Assembly (NCBI GenBank): GCA_027013575.1
Contig: JALWGN010000016.1
Location: forward strand, 1-53,547
Length of the DNA stretch: 53,547 nucleotides
From: Desulfurobacteriaceae bacterium
GTDB taxonomy: Bacteria; Aquificota; Aquificia; Desulfurobacteriales; Desulfurobacteriaceae
Direction of reading: 5' to 3'
Within the stretch, counting starts at the first letter, position 1. Every line of letters begins with the position of its first letter. Positions 41,778 to 50,191 of the stretch are shown here, piece by piece. A program made the position numbers and the translations under genes. Under the pieces are notes generated by a model. That model saw only the letters and a list, made by a program, of their open reading frames with translations, searched no databases and was not told where the DNA came from.

Positions 41778-42996
41778 GGAGTTCCTCCAGGCTCTCAACC
41801 CTCTCCTGTTTTCCGGTCTCAAGCTCTTTCAGGGAGAAGAATCCTTCCTGAACCTCCTCCTCACCGATTATCACAGCAAAGGCTGCCCTCTCCCTGTCTG
41901 CAGCCTTCATCTGAGCCTTAAAGCTGCCCTGTCTGTGGTCTATCTGAGCCTTTACTCCCTTACTCCTTAAAAACTCTGCAACCTCTAAGCCTCTCCTGTA
42001 GGCCTCTTCCCCCCTTGTAATCACAAAAACACCTTCTCTCTTCTCTTCCTCCTCCGGCAGCAGCAGTAAAACCCTGTCTATTCCCATTGCAAACCCCAAT
42101 GCGGGAGTGTCCGGCCCTCCAAGCTCTTTAACGAGGTCGTCGTAGCGTCCTCCTGCTAAAACTGTGCTCTGAGCCCCAAGCTGAGAGCTCTTAAACTCAA
42201 AGACGGTTTTTGTGTAGTAGTCAAGCCCTCTAACAAGGAGAGGGTTTTCCTTAAACTCAACTCCCAAAAGGTTTAAGTATTCCTTAACCCTATCGTAGTG
42301 TTCCCTGCACTCGTCGCACAGGTAGTCTGTGATTTTGGGAGCTCCCTCAACAACCGCCCGGCACCCTTCCTCCTTACAGTCAAGTACTCTCAGCGGGTTC
42401 CTCTCAAGCCTCTCCTTACAGGTTGGGCACAAGGTTTCTGTTCTCTCCTTCAGGAATTCAACGAGAGCTCTCCTGTATTCAGGCCTGCACTTTTTACACC
42501 CTATTGAGTTTATCTCAAGCTCTGCCTTAACCTTCAGCCTCTTTAGAACCTCAGAGGCCATCTTTATCAGCTCTGCGTCTGCCCCGGGGTTTTTAAGGCC
42601 GAAAACCTCACAGCCGGCCTGGAAGAACTGCCTCTTCCTTCCGGCCTGAGGCCTCTCAAACCGGAACATCGGGCCAACGTAGAACCACTTTGTAAAGGGC
42701 TCCTTTGCGAAAACTCCGTGCTCAACGTACGCCCTTACGGCAGATGCCGTTCCTTCCGGCCTTAAGGCAATTACCCTGCCTCCCTTATCCTCAAATACGT
42801 ACATCTCTTTCTGAACGATGTCTGTTGCCTCTCCAACGCTCCTTGAGAAGAGCTTTGCCTCCTCAAAGATGGGTAGGATTACCTCTTTAAACCCGTAGAG
42901 CTCTACAGTTTTATTAAATGTGTCAACAACCTTCTCAAACCTTAAACTCTCTGGCGGCAGTATGTCCTCAACGCCTCTTATTGCCTTAAACTCCAT
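41764..42996 (-). CDS. hisS: Histidyl-tRNA synthetase
   Basis: A 410 aa class II synthetase. The N-terminal AIRGVEDILPPES, motif 2 FRFERPQAGRKRQFFQ and the histidine-specific GLDYYTKTVFE and AGGRYDDL segments are present, as is the C-terminal anticodon-binding domain. Between motif 2 and the HisA motif it has several CxxC pairs (CKKC, CPTC, CDEC), a possible zinc ribbon found in some HisRS. ATG 42996 overlaps upp by 11 nt. Confidence 0.95.
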   Translation of the reverse strand: MEFKAIRGVEDILPPESLRFEKVVDTFNKTVELYGFKEVILPIFEEAKLFSRSVGEATDIVQKEMYVFEDKGGRVIALRPEGTASAVRAYVEHGVFAKEPFTKWFYVGPMFRFERPQAGRKRQFFQAGCEVFGLKNPGADAELIKMASEVLKRLKVKAELEINSIGCKKCRPEYRRALVEFLKERTETLCPTCKERLERNPLRVLDCKEEGCRAVVEGAPKITDYLCDECREHYDRVKEYLNLLGVEFKENPLLVRGLDYYTKTVFEFKSSQLGAQSTVLAGGRYDDLVKELGGPDTPALGFAMGIDRVLLLLPEEEEKREGVFVITRGEEAYRRGLEVAEFLRSKGVKAQIDHRQGSFKAQMKAADRERAAFAVIIGEEEVQEGFFSLKELETGKQERVESLEELLGRL

Positions 42997-43639
42997 AGCT
43001 CTCTACCACCTCCACCTCTTCTGTTCCGCAGAAACGGTCTCCTGCATCTCCAAGGCCGGGGACGATGTATCCTGAGTCGTTGAGCCTCTTATCAACAGAG
43101 GCGGTAATTAATTTAGCCTTGGGGAACTTTTTGAGCCTCTCTATCCCTTCAGGAGCCGAAACGACGGAGACAAATGTTATCTCGCTCTCCGGAATTCCGC
43201 TTTCCTTCAGTATCTCAACGGCCTGCTCTGCCGTTCCTCCCGTTGCAAGCATCGGGTCAAGGAGTATGTAGCGGGCTTTTGGAACTTTCGGGAACTTAAC
43301 GTAGTAGTTGACAGGCTTTAGGGTCTCCTCGTTCCTGTAGGTTCCTATAAAACCTATCCTTCCCTTCGGGAAGATAGAGATAGCCGGCGGGATGAGTGAG
43401 AGCCCCGCCCTTAAAATGGCTATGAAGACAACCTCCTGAGAGATCCTCTCTGCAAATCCCTTTGCTACCGGAGTTTCAACCTCTGTTTTTTCCGTCTTTA
43501 ACTCCTTCAGAGCCTCTGAAATCAAAAGAGCTCCAATTCTTTCAAGTGATTCCCTGAACTCCTCGGGAGGCGTCTCCCTGTTTCTCAACCTGTAGAGGAG
43601 CTCCTCCTTTAAGGCTCCGTCTAGAACCCTTAGCTTCAC
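42986..43639 (-). CDS. upp: Uracil phosphoribosyltransferase
   Basis: A 217 aa type I phosphoribosyltransferase with the PRPP loop ILLDPMLATGGTA and the uracil-binding YIVPGLGDAGDRFCGT near the C-terminus. It salvages uracil to UMP. GTG 43639 overlaps the preceding TPR gene by 4 nt. Confidence 0.95.
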   Translation of the reverse strand: MKLRVLDGALKEELLYRLRNRETPPEEFRESLERIGALLISEALKELKTEKTEVETPVAKGFAERISQEVVFIAILRAGLSLIPPAISIFPKGRIGFIGTYRNEETLKPVNYYVKFPKVPKARYILLDPMLATGGTAEQAVEILKESGIPESEITFVSVVSAPEGIERLKKFPKAKLITASVDKRLNDSGYIVPGLGDAGDRFCGTEEVEVVESYGV

Positions 43640-44307
43640 CTCATCAACCTCTCTGCAAGCTGTGTTATAGGCAGGTCGCCGTAGTCCCCTTTTAGGGTGT
43701 CAAGGATGTTCTTTGCGTCGTTCATTCTCTTCTCTTTGAGAGCGATAAGGAGCCTGTCGTAGAGAGCTTCAGGGTGAGTCCACTCTTCTCTCTTAACCTT
43801 CTCTAGAATCCCTTCCGCCTCTTTCAGCTTCTCCCTGTCTATGTAGAGAGCTCCCAGGGAAGTCTTAGACGGCGGAGAGAAGAGAAAACTCTTCCCTTCA
43901 GAGAGTTCAACAAGGTACTTCTCCTTCCCGTCAAGTTTTCCCAGCAGAAACTCTGCTAATTTTGAGGAGGGAGCTCCCCTGTACTCCTTAACAGCCTTCT
44001 CAAACAGAGAAAAGGCCTTCTTCTTCTCTCCCTTATCCAGGTAGTAGAGCCCCTCGTCAACTATCCTTGCAGCTTTTGACTCAACAGATGAGAGGTACCA
44101 GGTGTACCCACCGTAGCTCCCACCGACAACGAGGAGTGTTAAAATAAATAAAAGAATCTTTTTCCTGTGTCTCTCAAGGAAGTGGAGGAGTGAGTAGAGG
44201 TCGGAAACCAGCTGTTCTGCCTGGGGTGTGTCAATCTTTTCAGGTATCGGAACTTTCGGCTCTTCCTTCTCCTTTTTCCTGTAGGCTCTGTAGGGCGGTT
44301 TCTTCAC
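43636..44307 (-). CDS. Inner-membrane protein with extracytoplasmic TPR-like domain (YfgM-like)
   Basis: A 223 aa protein: a Pro/Lys-rich cytoplasmic N-terminus of ~50 residues, one membrane helix (LLFILTLLVVGGSYGGYTW), then helical repeats (e.g. EGLYYLDKGEKKKAFSLFEKA) like TPRs. This topology matches YfgM-type ancillary proteins that contact SecYEG and periplasmic chaperones, and yfgM is typically near hisS, as here. GTG 44307 has GGAGGA upstream. It leads the operon running to 34.4 kb or beyond. Confidence 0.7.
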   Translation of the reverse strand: MKKPPYRAYRKKEKEEPKVPIPEKIDTPQAEQLVSDLYSLLHFLERHRKKILLFILTLLVVGGSYGGYTWYLSSVESKAARIVDEGLYYLDKGEKKKAFSLFEKAVKEYRGAPSSKLAEFLLGKLDGKEKYLVELSEGKSFLFSPPSKTSLGALYIDREKLKEAEGILEKVKREEWTHPEALYDRLLIALKEKRMNDAKNILDTLKGDYGDLPITQLAERLMR

Positions 44308-44358
44308 CTCTTAGTCCTCCGGTTGGTTTGCACCAATTTTACCAGCTGAGGTTTCTCT

Positions 44359-46659
44359 ATGCTGAGTAGTACCAGGTTCTATACGGCAGTTCTTATCTTC
44401 TTCATAGCGTGCGTTCTGGCCTTCACCGGTTTTAACTACTACTTCTTTGAAAGAGAGATAGAGAACGCAATCTACAGAACAACCGTTTCTGAGTCCCAGA
44501 AGAAGCTAAGCTCAACTGTTGACTCAGCTGTAGGTCTTGCCAAGGTAGAGGAGGAGTTAGCCCTCTTCCACGCAAAGAAACGGATTAAGGAGGAGGTTGA
44601 GAACGCCTGGGAGGTTGCAAATGCAATTTACCTCTTCTGTAAGAGTAAAGGCTGCAGCAGGAGAGAGACTGAGAAGCTGATAAGGAGAGCTCTTTCCGGA
44701 ATCCGCTTTGAGGGAGGAGGTTACATCTTTATTGATTCCGTGAAGGGCAGAGTTGTTCTCAACCCTCTTTTCCCCCAGATAGAAGGCAGGAATATGTGGA
44801 ACTGGAAGGATTTAAAGGGAAATTACGTTCACAGAAAGTTTGAAGAAATTGCTCTCTACTCTCCCTCGGGAGGAGGTTACGTAACCTACTACTGGTACCT
44901 TCCGGACTCTCGCCAGCCAGACGAAAAGATAGCCTACGTTAAGTACTTTAAGCCTTTTAACTGGATAATCGGTGCAGGAGTTTACTACTCCTACATAAGA
45001 AAGGAGGTTAAAGAGCACGTTTACAGAATACTTTCACCTTTTAACGTGTTTATTTTTGATCTAACGAAAGAGAACCTCTCTGACCTTCCGTTTTCGGGGG
45101 CTCTCAAGGGACTATCGCTGGAAGACCTTGAAAGAGGTCTTCTTATTGATTACCAGAATAAGATTTACTACCTGAAGTACTTCAGGGACTGGAACTGGAT
45201 AGTTGGAGCTTACGTAACGGGGAACAGCCTTCTTCAGACCGTCTATTACCTTAAAAAACAGTTTCTCTCAAAGGTGAACGTCGCTTTAGGGGTCAGTTCT
45301 CTGCTGGTGGCTTTTATAGTGATAGCTGCCAGTACTGCCCTTTACAAGTCCAATAAAGACCTTGTAAACACAGTTCGCTCTCTGAAGAAGAGGGAGAGGG
45401 AGCTCCGCCACCTGAGTAGAAGGCTCAGGTTGACGGCTTACAAGGATGACGTAACCGGTTTACCAAACAGAAAGAAGTTCCTGGAGGATACCAGTGTTTT
45501 AAGTTCCAGCAGGAACCTTCACTTCGCACTTGTGAATATTAGGAACTTTAAAGACGTTAATGAGCTCTTTGGGTATGATGAGGGGAATAAGATACTCAAG
45601 AACTTTGGAAGGGCTTTAAGAAGGGAAGTTAAGAAGAGGAGCAGAAACTGTTCTGTTTACAGGATAAGAGGGGATAAGTTTGGAGTTCTGGGCTGCGATT
45701 TTAACGATGCAGGTTTTCAGGATCTCATTAAGCGTACAATAAGGAGCCTTGAGGCGCGGGACTTTGTTGTTGAGGATATCAGTTTCCGTTTGGATGTTGT
45801 TGCAGGTATATCAAAGAACCCTGAAAACTTCCTTATTGAGTCTGAGATGGCTGAGGAGGAGGCAAAGAAAAGGGGAGTTGACTTCTACGTTTTTGATGAA
45901 AAGCTGAAAGAGAAGTTTGAAAGTCTTGAGAAGAACGTTAGAGTCGCTACAGAGATAAAGAGAGCTCTGGAAGAGGACAGGGTCATTCCCTACTTTCAGC
46001 CTATAGTGGAGCTCTCCTCCCTCCAGCCGGTGAAGTATGAATCATTGATTAGGATAGTGAAGAGAGACGGGGGGCTCCTCAGCCCCGGAGAGTTCCTTCC
46101 CGTTGCCAAGAAGATATCAATATACCGTAAACTCTCAAAAGCCGTTCTTGAGAAGTCGTTTAAACTGGCGGCCGAAAAAGGGGTAGACATATCTGTAAAC
46201 CTGTCTGCCGAGGACATCTCAGATACCAAAATGGTAGACTGGATAGTGGCTGCCATTAAACACTACGACATACAAGAGAGAGTATGCTTTGAAGTTGTAG
46301 AGACAGAAGCATTTAGCGATATAAGGAACCTTGAAGGGTTCTACTTCAGGATAAAAGAGCTGGGGAGCTCCCTCGCCATAGACGACTTTGGAAGCGGATA
46401 CTCAAACTACGAATACCTTGCCACGGTAAAACCTGACTTTATCAAAATAGACGGAAGCCTCATAACGAAAGTCGTAACCTCAAAAGAGATTGAAAAACTC
46501 GTAGCCCACATAGTACAGTTCGCCAAAGAGCTTAAAATTAGAACGGTCGCCGAATTTGTCAGTAACGAAGAGATACTCAATAAAGTTAAATCCCTCGGCA
46601 TAGACTATGGTCAGGGATTCTACTTAGGAAGACCCTCTCCCGAAATCCCTGAGGGTTAA
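44359..46659 (+). CDS. Cache-sensor c-di-GMP phosphodiesterase with degenerate GGDEF and EAL domains
   Basis: A 766 aa protein. One helix (residues ~8-30) and a second (~305-327) enclose an extracytoplasmic Cache region with the single-Cache-2 pattern (GYIFIDSVKGRVVLNP, NMWNWKDLKG, FNWIIGAGVYY). A GGDEF domain (~360-515) has RGDKF at 437-441 in place of GGDEF, so cyclase activity is probably lost. The EAL domain (~540-760) keeps ESLIR, the metal-binding DDFGSGYSN and the QGFYLG end, so hydrolysis is plausible. It is monocistronic. Its last ~100 codons lean to different synonymous codons, but the frame is intact. Confidence 0.85.
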   Translation: MLSSTRFYTAVLIFFIACVLAFTGFNYYFFEREIENAIYRTTVSESQKKLSSTVDSAVGLAKVEEELALFHAKKRIKEEVENAWEVANAIYLFCKSKGCSRRETEKLIRRALSGIRFEGGGYIFIDSVKGRVVLNPLFPQIEGRNMWNWKDLKGNYVHRKFEEIALYSPSGGGYVTYYWYLPDSRQPDEKIAYVKYFKPFNWIIGAGVYYSYIRKEVKEHVYRILSPFNVFIFDLTKENLSDLPFSGALKGLSLEDLERGLLIDYQNKIYYLKYFRDWNWIVGAYVTGNSLLQTVYYLKKQFLSKVNVALGVSSLLVAFIVIAASTALYKSNKDLVNTVRSLKKRERELRHLSRRLRLTAYKDDVTGLPNRKKFLEDTSVLSSSRNLHFALVNIRNFKDVNELFGYDEGNKILKNFGRALRREVKKRSRNCSVYRIRGDKFGVLGCDFNDAGFQDLIKRTIRSLEARDFVVEDISFRLDVVAGISKNPENFLIESEMAEEEAKKRGVDFYVFDEKLKEKFESLEKNVRVATEIKRALEEDRVIPYFQPIVELSSLQPVKYESLIRIVKRDGGLLSPGEFLPVAKKISIYRKLSKAVLEKSFKLAAEKGVDISVNLSAEDISDTKMVDWIVAAIKHYDIQERVCFEVVETEAFSDIRNLEGFYFRIKELGSSLAIDDFGSGYSNYEYLATVKPDFIKIDGSLITKVVTSKEIEKLVAHIVQFAKELKIRTVAEFVSNEEILNKVKSLGIDYGQGFYLGRPSPEIPEG

Positions 46660-46964
46660 CTTTTGTCGTTAGACTTGTCTGTTAAATAATTGAGATACAA
46701 GCGCATATTTCTGCTTATATATCTGTTAGCTGTAATTTGAACAGTTATTACTCTTACAGATAAGACAATAGTAAGTACGATTACTGTTAGAAGATTGATG
46801 AAAAATTCGGTTTCTTGAAGAAAAAAATGAGATAAAACTGTTATAACTATTCCTGTGAAGATTAAATTGATTAGAGTTTTCTCTACTAAGTATTTCTTTT
46901 GGAAAAACCTATTTGTAATTTTACCTAAAACTAAGGATAAGGGGTATAGTAGAGATATTAACAA
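46656..46964 (-). CDS. RADAR-linked membrane protein, 3' fragment
   Basis: A 102 aa hydrophobic fragment with two or three membrane helices and a charged C-terminus (TANRYISRNMRLYLNYL). The TTG at 46964 has no convincing ribosome site and falls within a membrane helix. The same frame is open upstream to 47162 with no ATG, GTG or TTG, and encodes a plausible hydrophilic turn (RNQEADEISF) plus another helix. I therefore read this as the 3' half of the gene at 47060-47629, cut by a frameshift near the T5 run at 47108-47112 (A5 in the message). Confidence 0.6.
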   Translation of the reverse strand: MLISLLYPLSLVLGKITNRFFQKKYLVEKTLINLIFTGIVITVLSHFFLQETEFFINLLTVIVLTIVLSVRVITVQITANRYISRNMRLYLNYLTDKSNDKS

Positions 46965-47059
46965 AATAGCTATTATAATATCATAGTTGGTTGATGATTT
47001 TAGTATTTGGGAATAGAGCAGAATAATAAAATAAAAAAAGGAGGTTAAGAATGTTAGGA

Positions 47060-47629
47060 CTATGACGCTGCTTCCGAGGAAAGATATCTCGTCAGCTTCC
47101 TGGTTCCTTTTTGCATGTCTGAAGAGTAGTAGTCTTTCCCAAGTAGAAGGTATAGAAAGTAATCATTATTTTTTATGTATTCTTCACTAATTCTCCATAT
47201 AACATTAGAGAATTTTTTATCGGCTTTGAACTGTTTAATAACAGATTCCTTCAATTTTTCAAATAGTTCAGCTTCATGTTTGTCTCTAATAAAGAGAGTA
47301 TAGTCGCCTTTTATTTTGTCAAGAATTAAGGGTTGCCTGAGTATGTATATTACTTTTCTTAAAGCGTATAGAAAGAGAGATAGTATTAAGAATGTAAGGT
47401 AAATATTTGTATTATGATAAATCCATTTTATCACTTCATAAGATTTCCATAATAGAAAGAAAGGCAAGATGTTAGATTCTATCTTTAAGATAGATGAAAG
47501 ATATTTAAATATTAAACCTAAAGCTCCGTCAATAGGTACAAATATAATAACTCCTACAAACATTTTTAGTGCTAAATCTTTAATTTCATCAAAAATAGCC
47601 GTTAAAGCTTTAGTACCATCTATTGGCAT
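47060..47629 (-). CDS. RADAR-linked membrane protein, 5' part
   Basis: A 189 aa protein with about three membrane helices in its first 95 residues and a charged, helical cytoplasmic loop after that. It begins ATG 47629, 12 nt downstream of rdrB with a GAGGAG site, so it is the third gene of the operon. Read on through a -1 shift at the A5 tract it would become a ~335 aa polytopic protein. RADAR loci sometimes carry small membrane accessories (SLATT or Csx27-like); I cannot match this one to either, so its family is open. Confidence 0.65.
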   Translation of the reverse strand: MPIDGTKALTAIFDEIKDLALKMFVGVIIFVPIDGALGLIFKYLSSILKIESNILPFFLLWKSYEVIKWIYHNTNIYLTFLILSLFLYALRKVIYILRQPLILDKIKGDYTLFIRDKHEAELFEKLKESVIKQFKADKKFSNVIWRISEEYIKNNDYFLYLLLGKDYYSSDMQKGTRKLTRYLSSEAAS

Positions 47630-47641
47630 CTCTTTACTCCT

Positions 47642-50191
47642 CTAAGGTTTGAAAGCAAAATTGTGGGAGTTCTCTATTAAAGCTCTTACTACCGATTCTT
47701 TATACTCCGTAGGTAAAGCTTCGTGGATTAGTAGATATTCTTCAGTAAGAGTGTTGTTAAATACAAGTGGGTCATCTGAATTTATAGTGACTCTGAGTCC
47801 TGATTTGATAATTTTGTCTTTCAGTTGATAAACCAGGTGGTCTTTATAGTCTATCAACCCTCTTATAATCATATTTGAGGTTGGACAAGCTTCTATAACA
47901 ATTCCCTTTTTAATTACTAAATTTAGGATTATATCCTTTATTCTTTCTAAAAACTCTATCTGCTCTTCAAAGTCAAGGTCGGCGTTTTCGTCAAGTAGAG
48001 GATCTAAAACAATGAACTCAATTCCAGTCCTTTTTTCCTTAACAAATTCTGAAAATAGTTTCGGGATTATATTTATAACCTTACACGGGAAAGCATTGTA
48101 CTTTTCTTCGCAGTGTTTTTTCATTTCACTGTTCCACAATCTTGAGAATAGAGAATCTTCTCCGAAGTTAACAAAGTCAAGCTTCAAGCTGTCGTATAAG
48201 TTGACTAAAAGTACCTGCATATCATCAACAATTCTAATATTAACTTCTCTGTTCTCTTCTCTCTCTTCTATTTCTGTAAGTGAATGGAAGAATTTTCTTA
48301 CAAACCTATATTTACTCTCAAGTCTGCTAATTTCTCTCAGTACTTTCTTTCTATAACCTACCAGTTCTTCATGTTTATACGTCATATAGTTCAGCCAGAG
48401 TAGATGGAAGAAATAGTAGAGAGGAGACATTCTTGTTTTTCTGTGTTTCAAACTGTAGTTCCTTACATCTATTCCTAAAGCTAATGCATGGCCTATTCTG
48501 TCTCCACTATTAAGGTTTAGAAACTTTATCGCCTCATAAATATTCTTTAAGCCTGTTCCTAAGTCAACAAAATCTTCCCCGGCGTGATAGGTAAACTTTA
48601 TTGGGTTTCTTTTCTCCGAAAGACCGTGAATGTAGTAGATAGCAGAGTTTCTCCAGAAAGAGTAAAGTGGAGCAAATACCCAGGGGGGCGTCCAGTATTC
48701 CATAGAGGCTGCGTCAATTCCTGAAAAGAAAAATGTGTACTCTTTATTATCACGCAGGAAATTTGCAAATTGCTTGGCAGATTTATAAATGTTCTTATAC
48801 GCTCTTTTAATCCGTTCAAAGTCGGAAGGTTGTCTTAGCTTTGCGAAGTGAAAAATGATAGAAAACTCTTTGTTGATTCCAGCGCCAATTTCTTTATTTC
48901 CTTCTTTTAGATTTAGCACTTTGTTGAGAACTTCCGCTATTAATCTATAATCTCCTCTATCTAAAGCCTCTTTTATTGTATCTGAGTTGATTTTTATCTC
49001 CTTTTCAGCTGTTACCTTTGGGTTATTATCTATTCTACCTTTAAAAATTTTCAATTCTTTTATTTGATCTTCAGAGGAGAGCTCTTTTAAAAAGTTGTGC
49101 CAGAACTGAAGGGAATTTTTAGAGGGAAACATTCTAATTTCAAAGCCTTTAACCGTTTCTTCCCTGTTAAAGAATTTCCTATACACTTCAGCAAATTCTT
49201 TTTTCTTTACAAGGTTTGAAATTGCAGATTTAATGGGATTTCCTTTTATAAACTCACTGGAGAAGTATTCCAAACCCAGGTAAAGGCTTTTGTCTGTATT
49301 GAGTTTCAGGATTTCGTTAAGGTTTACTATAAAAAGAACGGAGGCAAAGTACTTATAGATTTCATCTTCAGGGGGTAAAGAACTCAGATTTAATTCGTAT
49401 AAGTTTGATATAGCTATTTTAAGGAGTTCTTCAAGAGAAAACTTTTTTAGATATTCTCTACGCTGTCTGATTGGCAAACCTTTTTCTAATTTAATAACAT
49501 AGGAAATAAGAGTGTTAAATTCTTTGTGGGGATCGGTTTCGGATTCCCTTTCAAAGCATTCTGGTGCAAGTATGCTATACAAGTTTATAATTAGTTTGAA
49601 TCTCTGGAGAACTTCTTTTAGTTTTTCTTTGTCCTTTATTTTGAGGTTTTTTATCTCTTTCTTGAACTGATTAAAGTTTCTAACTGCTATTTCAATTACA
49701 TCGTAAATGTCAAGAGCAAGGCCGGCATGGAGATGGGTTTCTCTGAGATTGTCAATGTAGTAAGGAGTTTTAATGAAAAATTTCCTGCGAATCCTTTTCA
49801 TTGGTAGGTTATTTTTCTTCATGTACGACAGAAACAGTACCTCTTTTAGAACATATAGAGTAGCCTGTTTATACAACTGGAAGTTTTTTATCTTTCCACT
49901 GGTATCAAATATGAAGTCTGTAATCCGTTCAAGGGATTCCCTGAAACAGAAGATATACTCCCATAGTAGATGATGTTTTGGTTTGTGTTTCTTAAGTTTG
50001 GATGGTGTAGTGAAAGAATCTTGAATGGTGGAATTGAAATAGTAGGAGAGCTCTCCTTGATAGAGTTCTTCCAGTTCTGTCTTGATAATGTTTAAGAAAG
50101 TGGAAGTTCCTGACTGTATAGACCTACTTAGGACTTTCCAACTATGGATGACACTTAAATAAGGTTCAAGTAGTATCTGTTTGGTTTTCAT
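47642..50191 (-). CDS. rdrB: RADAR divergent adenosine deaminase RdrB
   Basis: An 849 aa protein of the adenosine deaminase superfamily, far longer than ordinary ADA (~350 aa). The metal and catalytic motifs are all present in order: HLH at 153-155, HAGED at 536-540, GHA at 567-569, CPTSN at 769-773 and NSDDP at 804-808, with large insertions between them. This length and motif spacing fit RdrB, which in described RADAR systems assembles into large shells and deaminates adenosine/ATP or RNA adenosines on phage infection. ATG 50191 overlaps rdrA by 26 nt. The reading frame is intact. Confidence 0.88.
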   Translation of the reverse strand: MKTKQILLEPYLSVIHSWKVLSRSIQSGTSTFLNIIKTELEELYQGELSYYFNSTIQDSFTTPSKLKKHKPKHHLLWEYIFCFRESLERITDFIFDTSGKIKNFQLYKQATLYVLKEVLFLSYMKKNNLPMKRIRRKFFIKTPYYIDNLRETHLHAGLALDIYDVIEIAVRNFNQFKKEIKNLKIKDKEKLKEVLQRFKLIINLYSILAPECFERESETDPHKEFNTLISYVIKLEKGLPIRQRREYLKKFSLEELLKIAISNLYELNLSSLPPEDEIYKYFASVLFIVNLNEILKLNTDKSLYLGLEYFSSEFIKGNPIKSAISNLVKKKEFAEVYRKFFNREETVKGFEIRMFPSKNSLQFWHNFLKELSSEDQIKELKIFKGRIDNNPKVTAEKEIKINSDTIKEALDRGDYRLIAEVLNKVLNLKEGNKEIGAGINKEFSIIFHFAKLRQPSDFERIKRAYKNIYKSAKQFANFLRDNKEYTFFFSGIDAASMEYWTPPWVFAPLYSFWRNSAIYYIHGLSEKRNPIKFTYHAGEDFVDLGTGLKNIYEAIKFLNLNSGDRIGHALALGIDVRNYSLKHRKTRMSPLYYFFHLLWLNYMTYKHEELVGYRKKVLREISRLESKYRFVRKFFHSLTEIEEREENREVNIRIVDDMQVLLVNLYDSLKLDFVNFGEDSLFSRLWNSEMKKHCEEKYNAFPCKVINIIPKLFSEFVKEKRTGIEFIVLDPLLDENADLDFEEQIEFLERIKDIILNLVIKKGIVIEACPTSNMIIRGLIDYKDHLVYQLKDKIIKSGLRVTINSDDPLVFNNTLTEEYLLIHEALPTEYKESVVRALIENSHNFAFKP

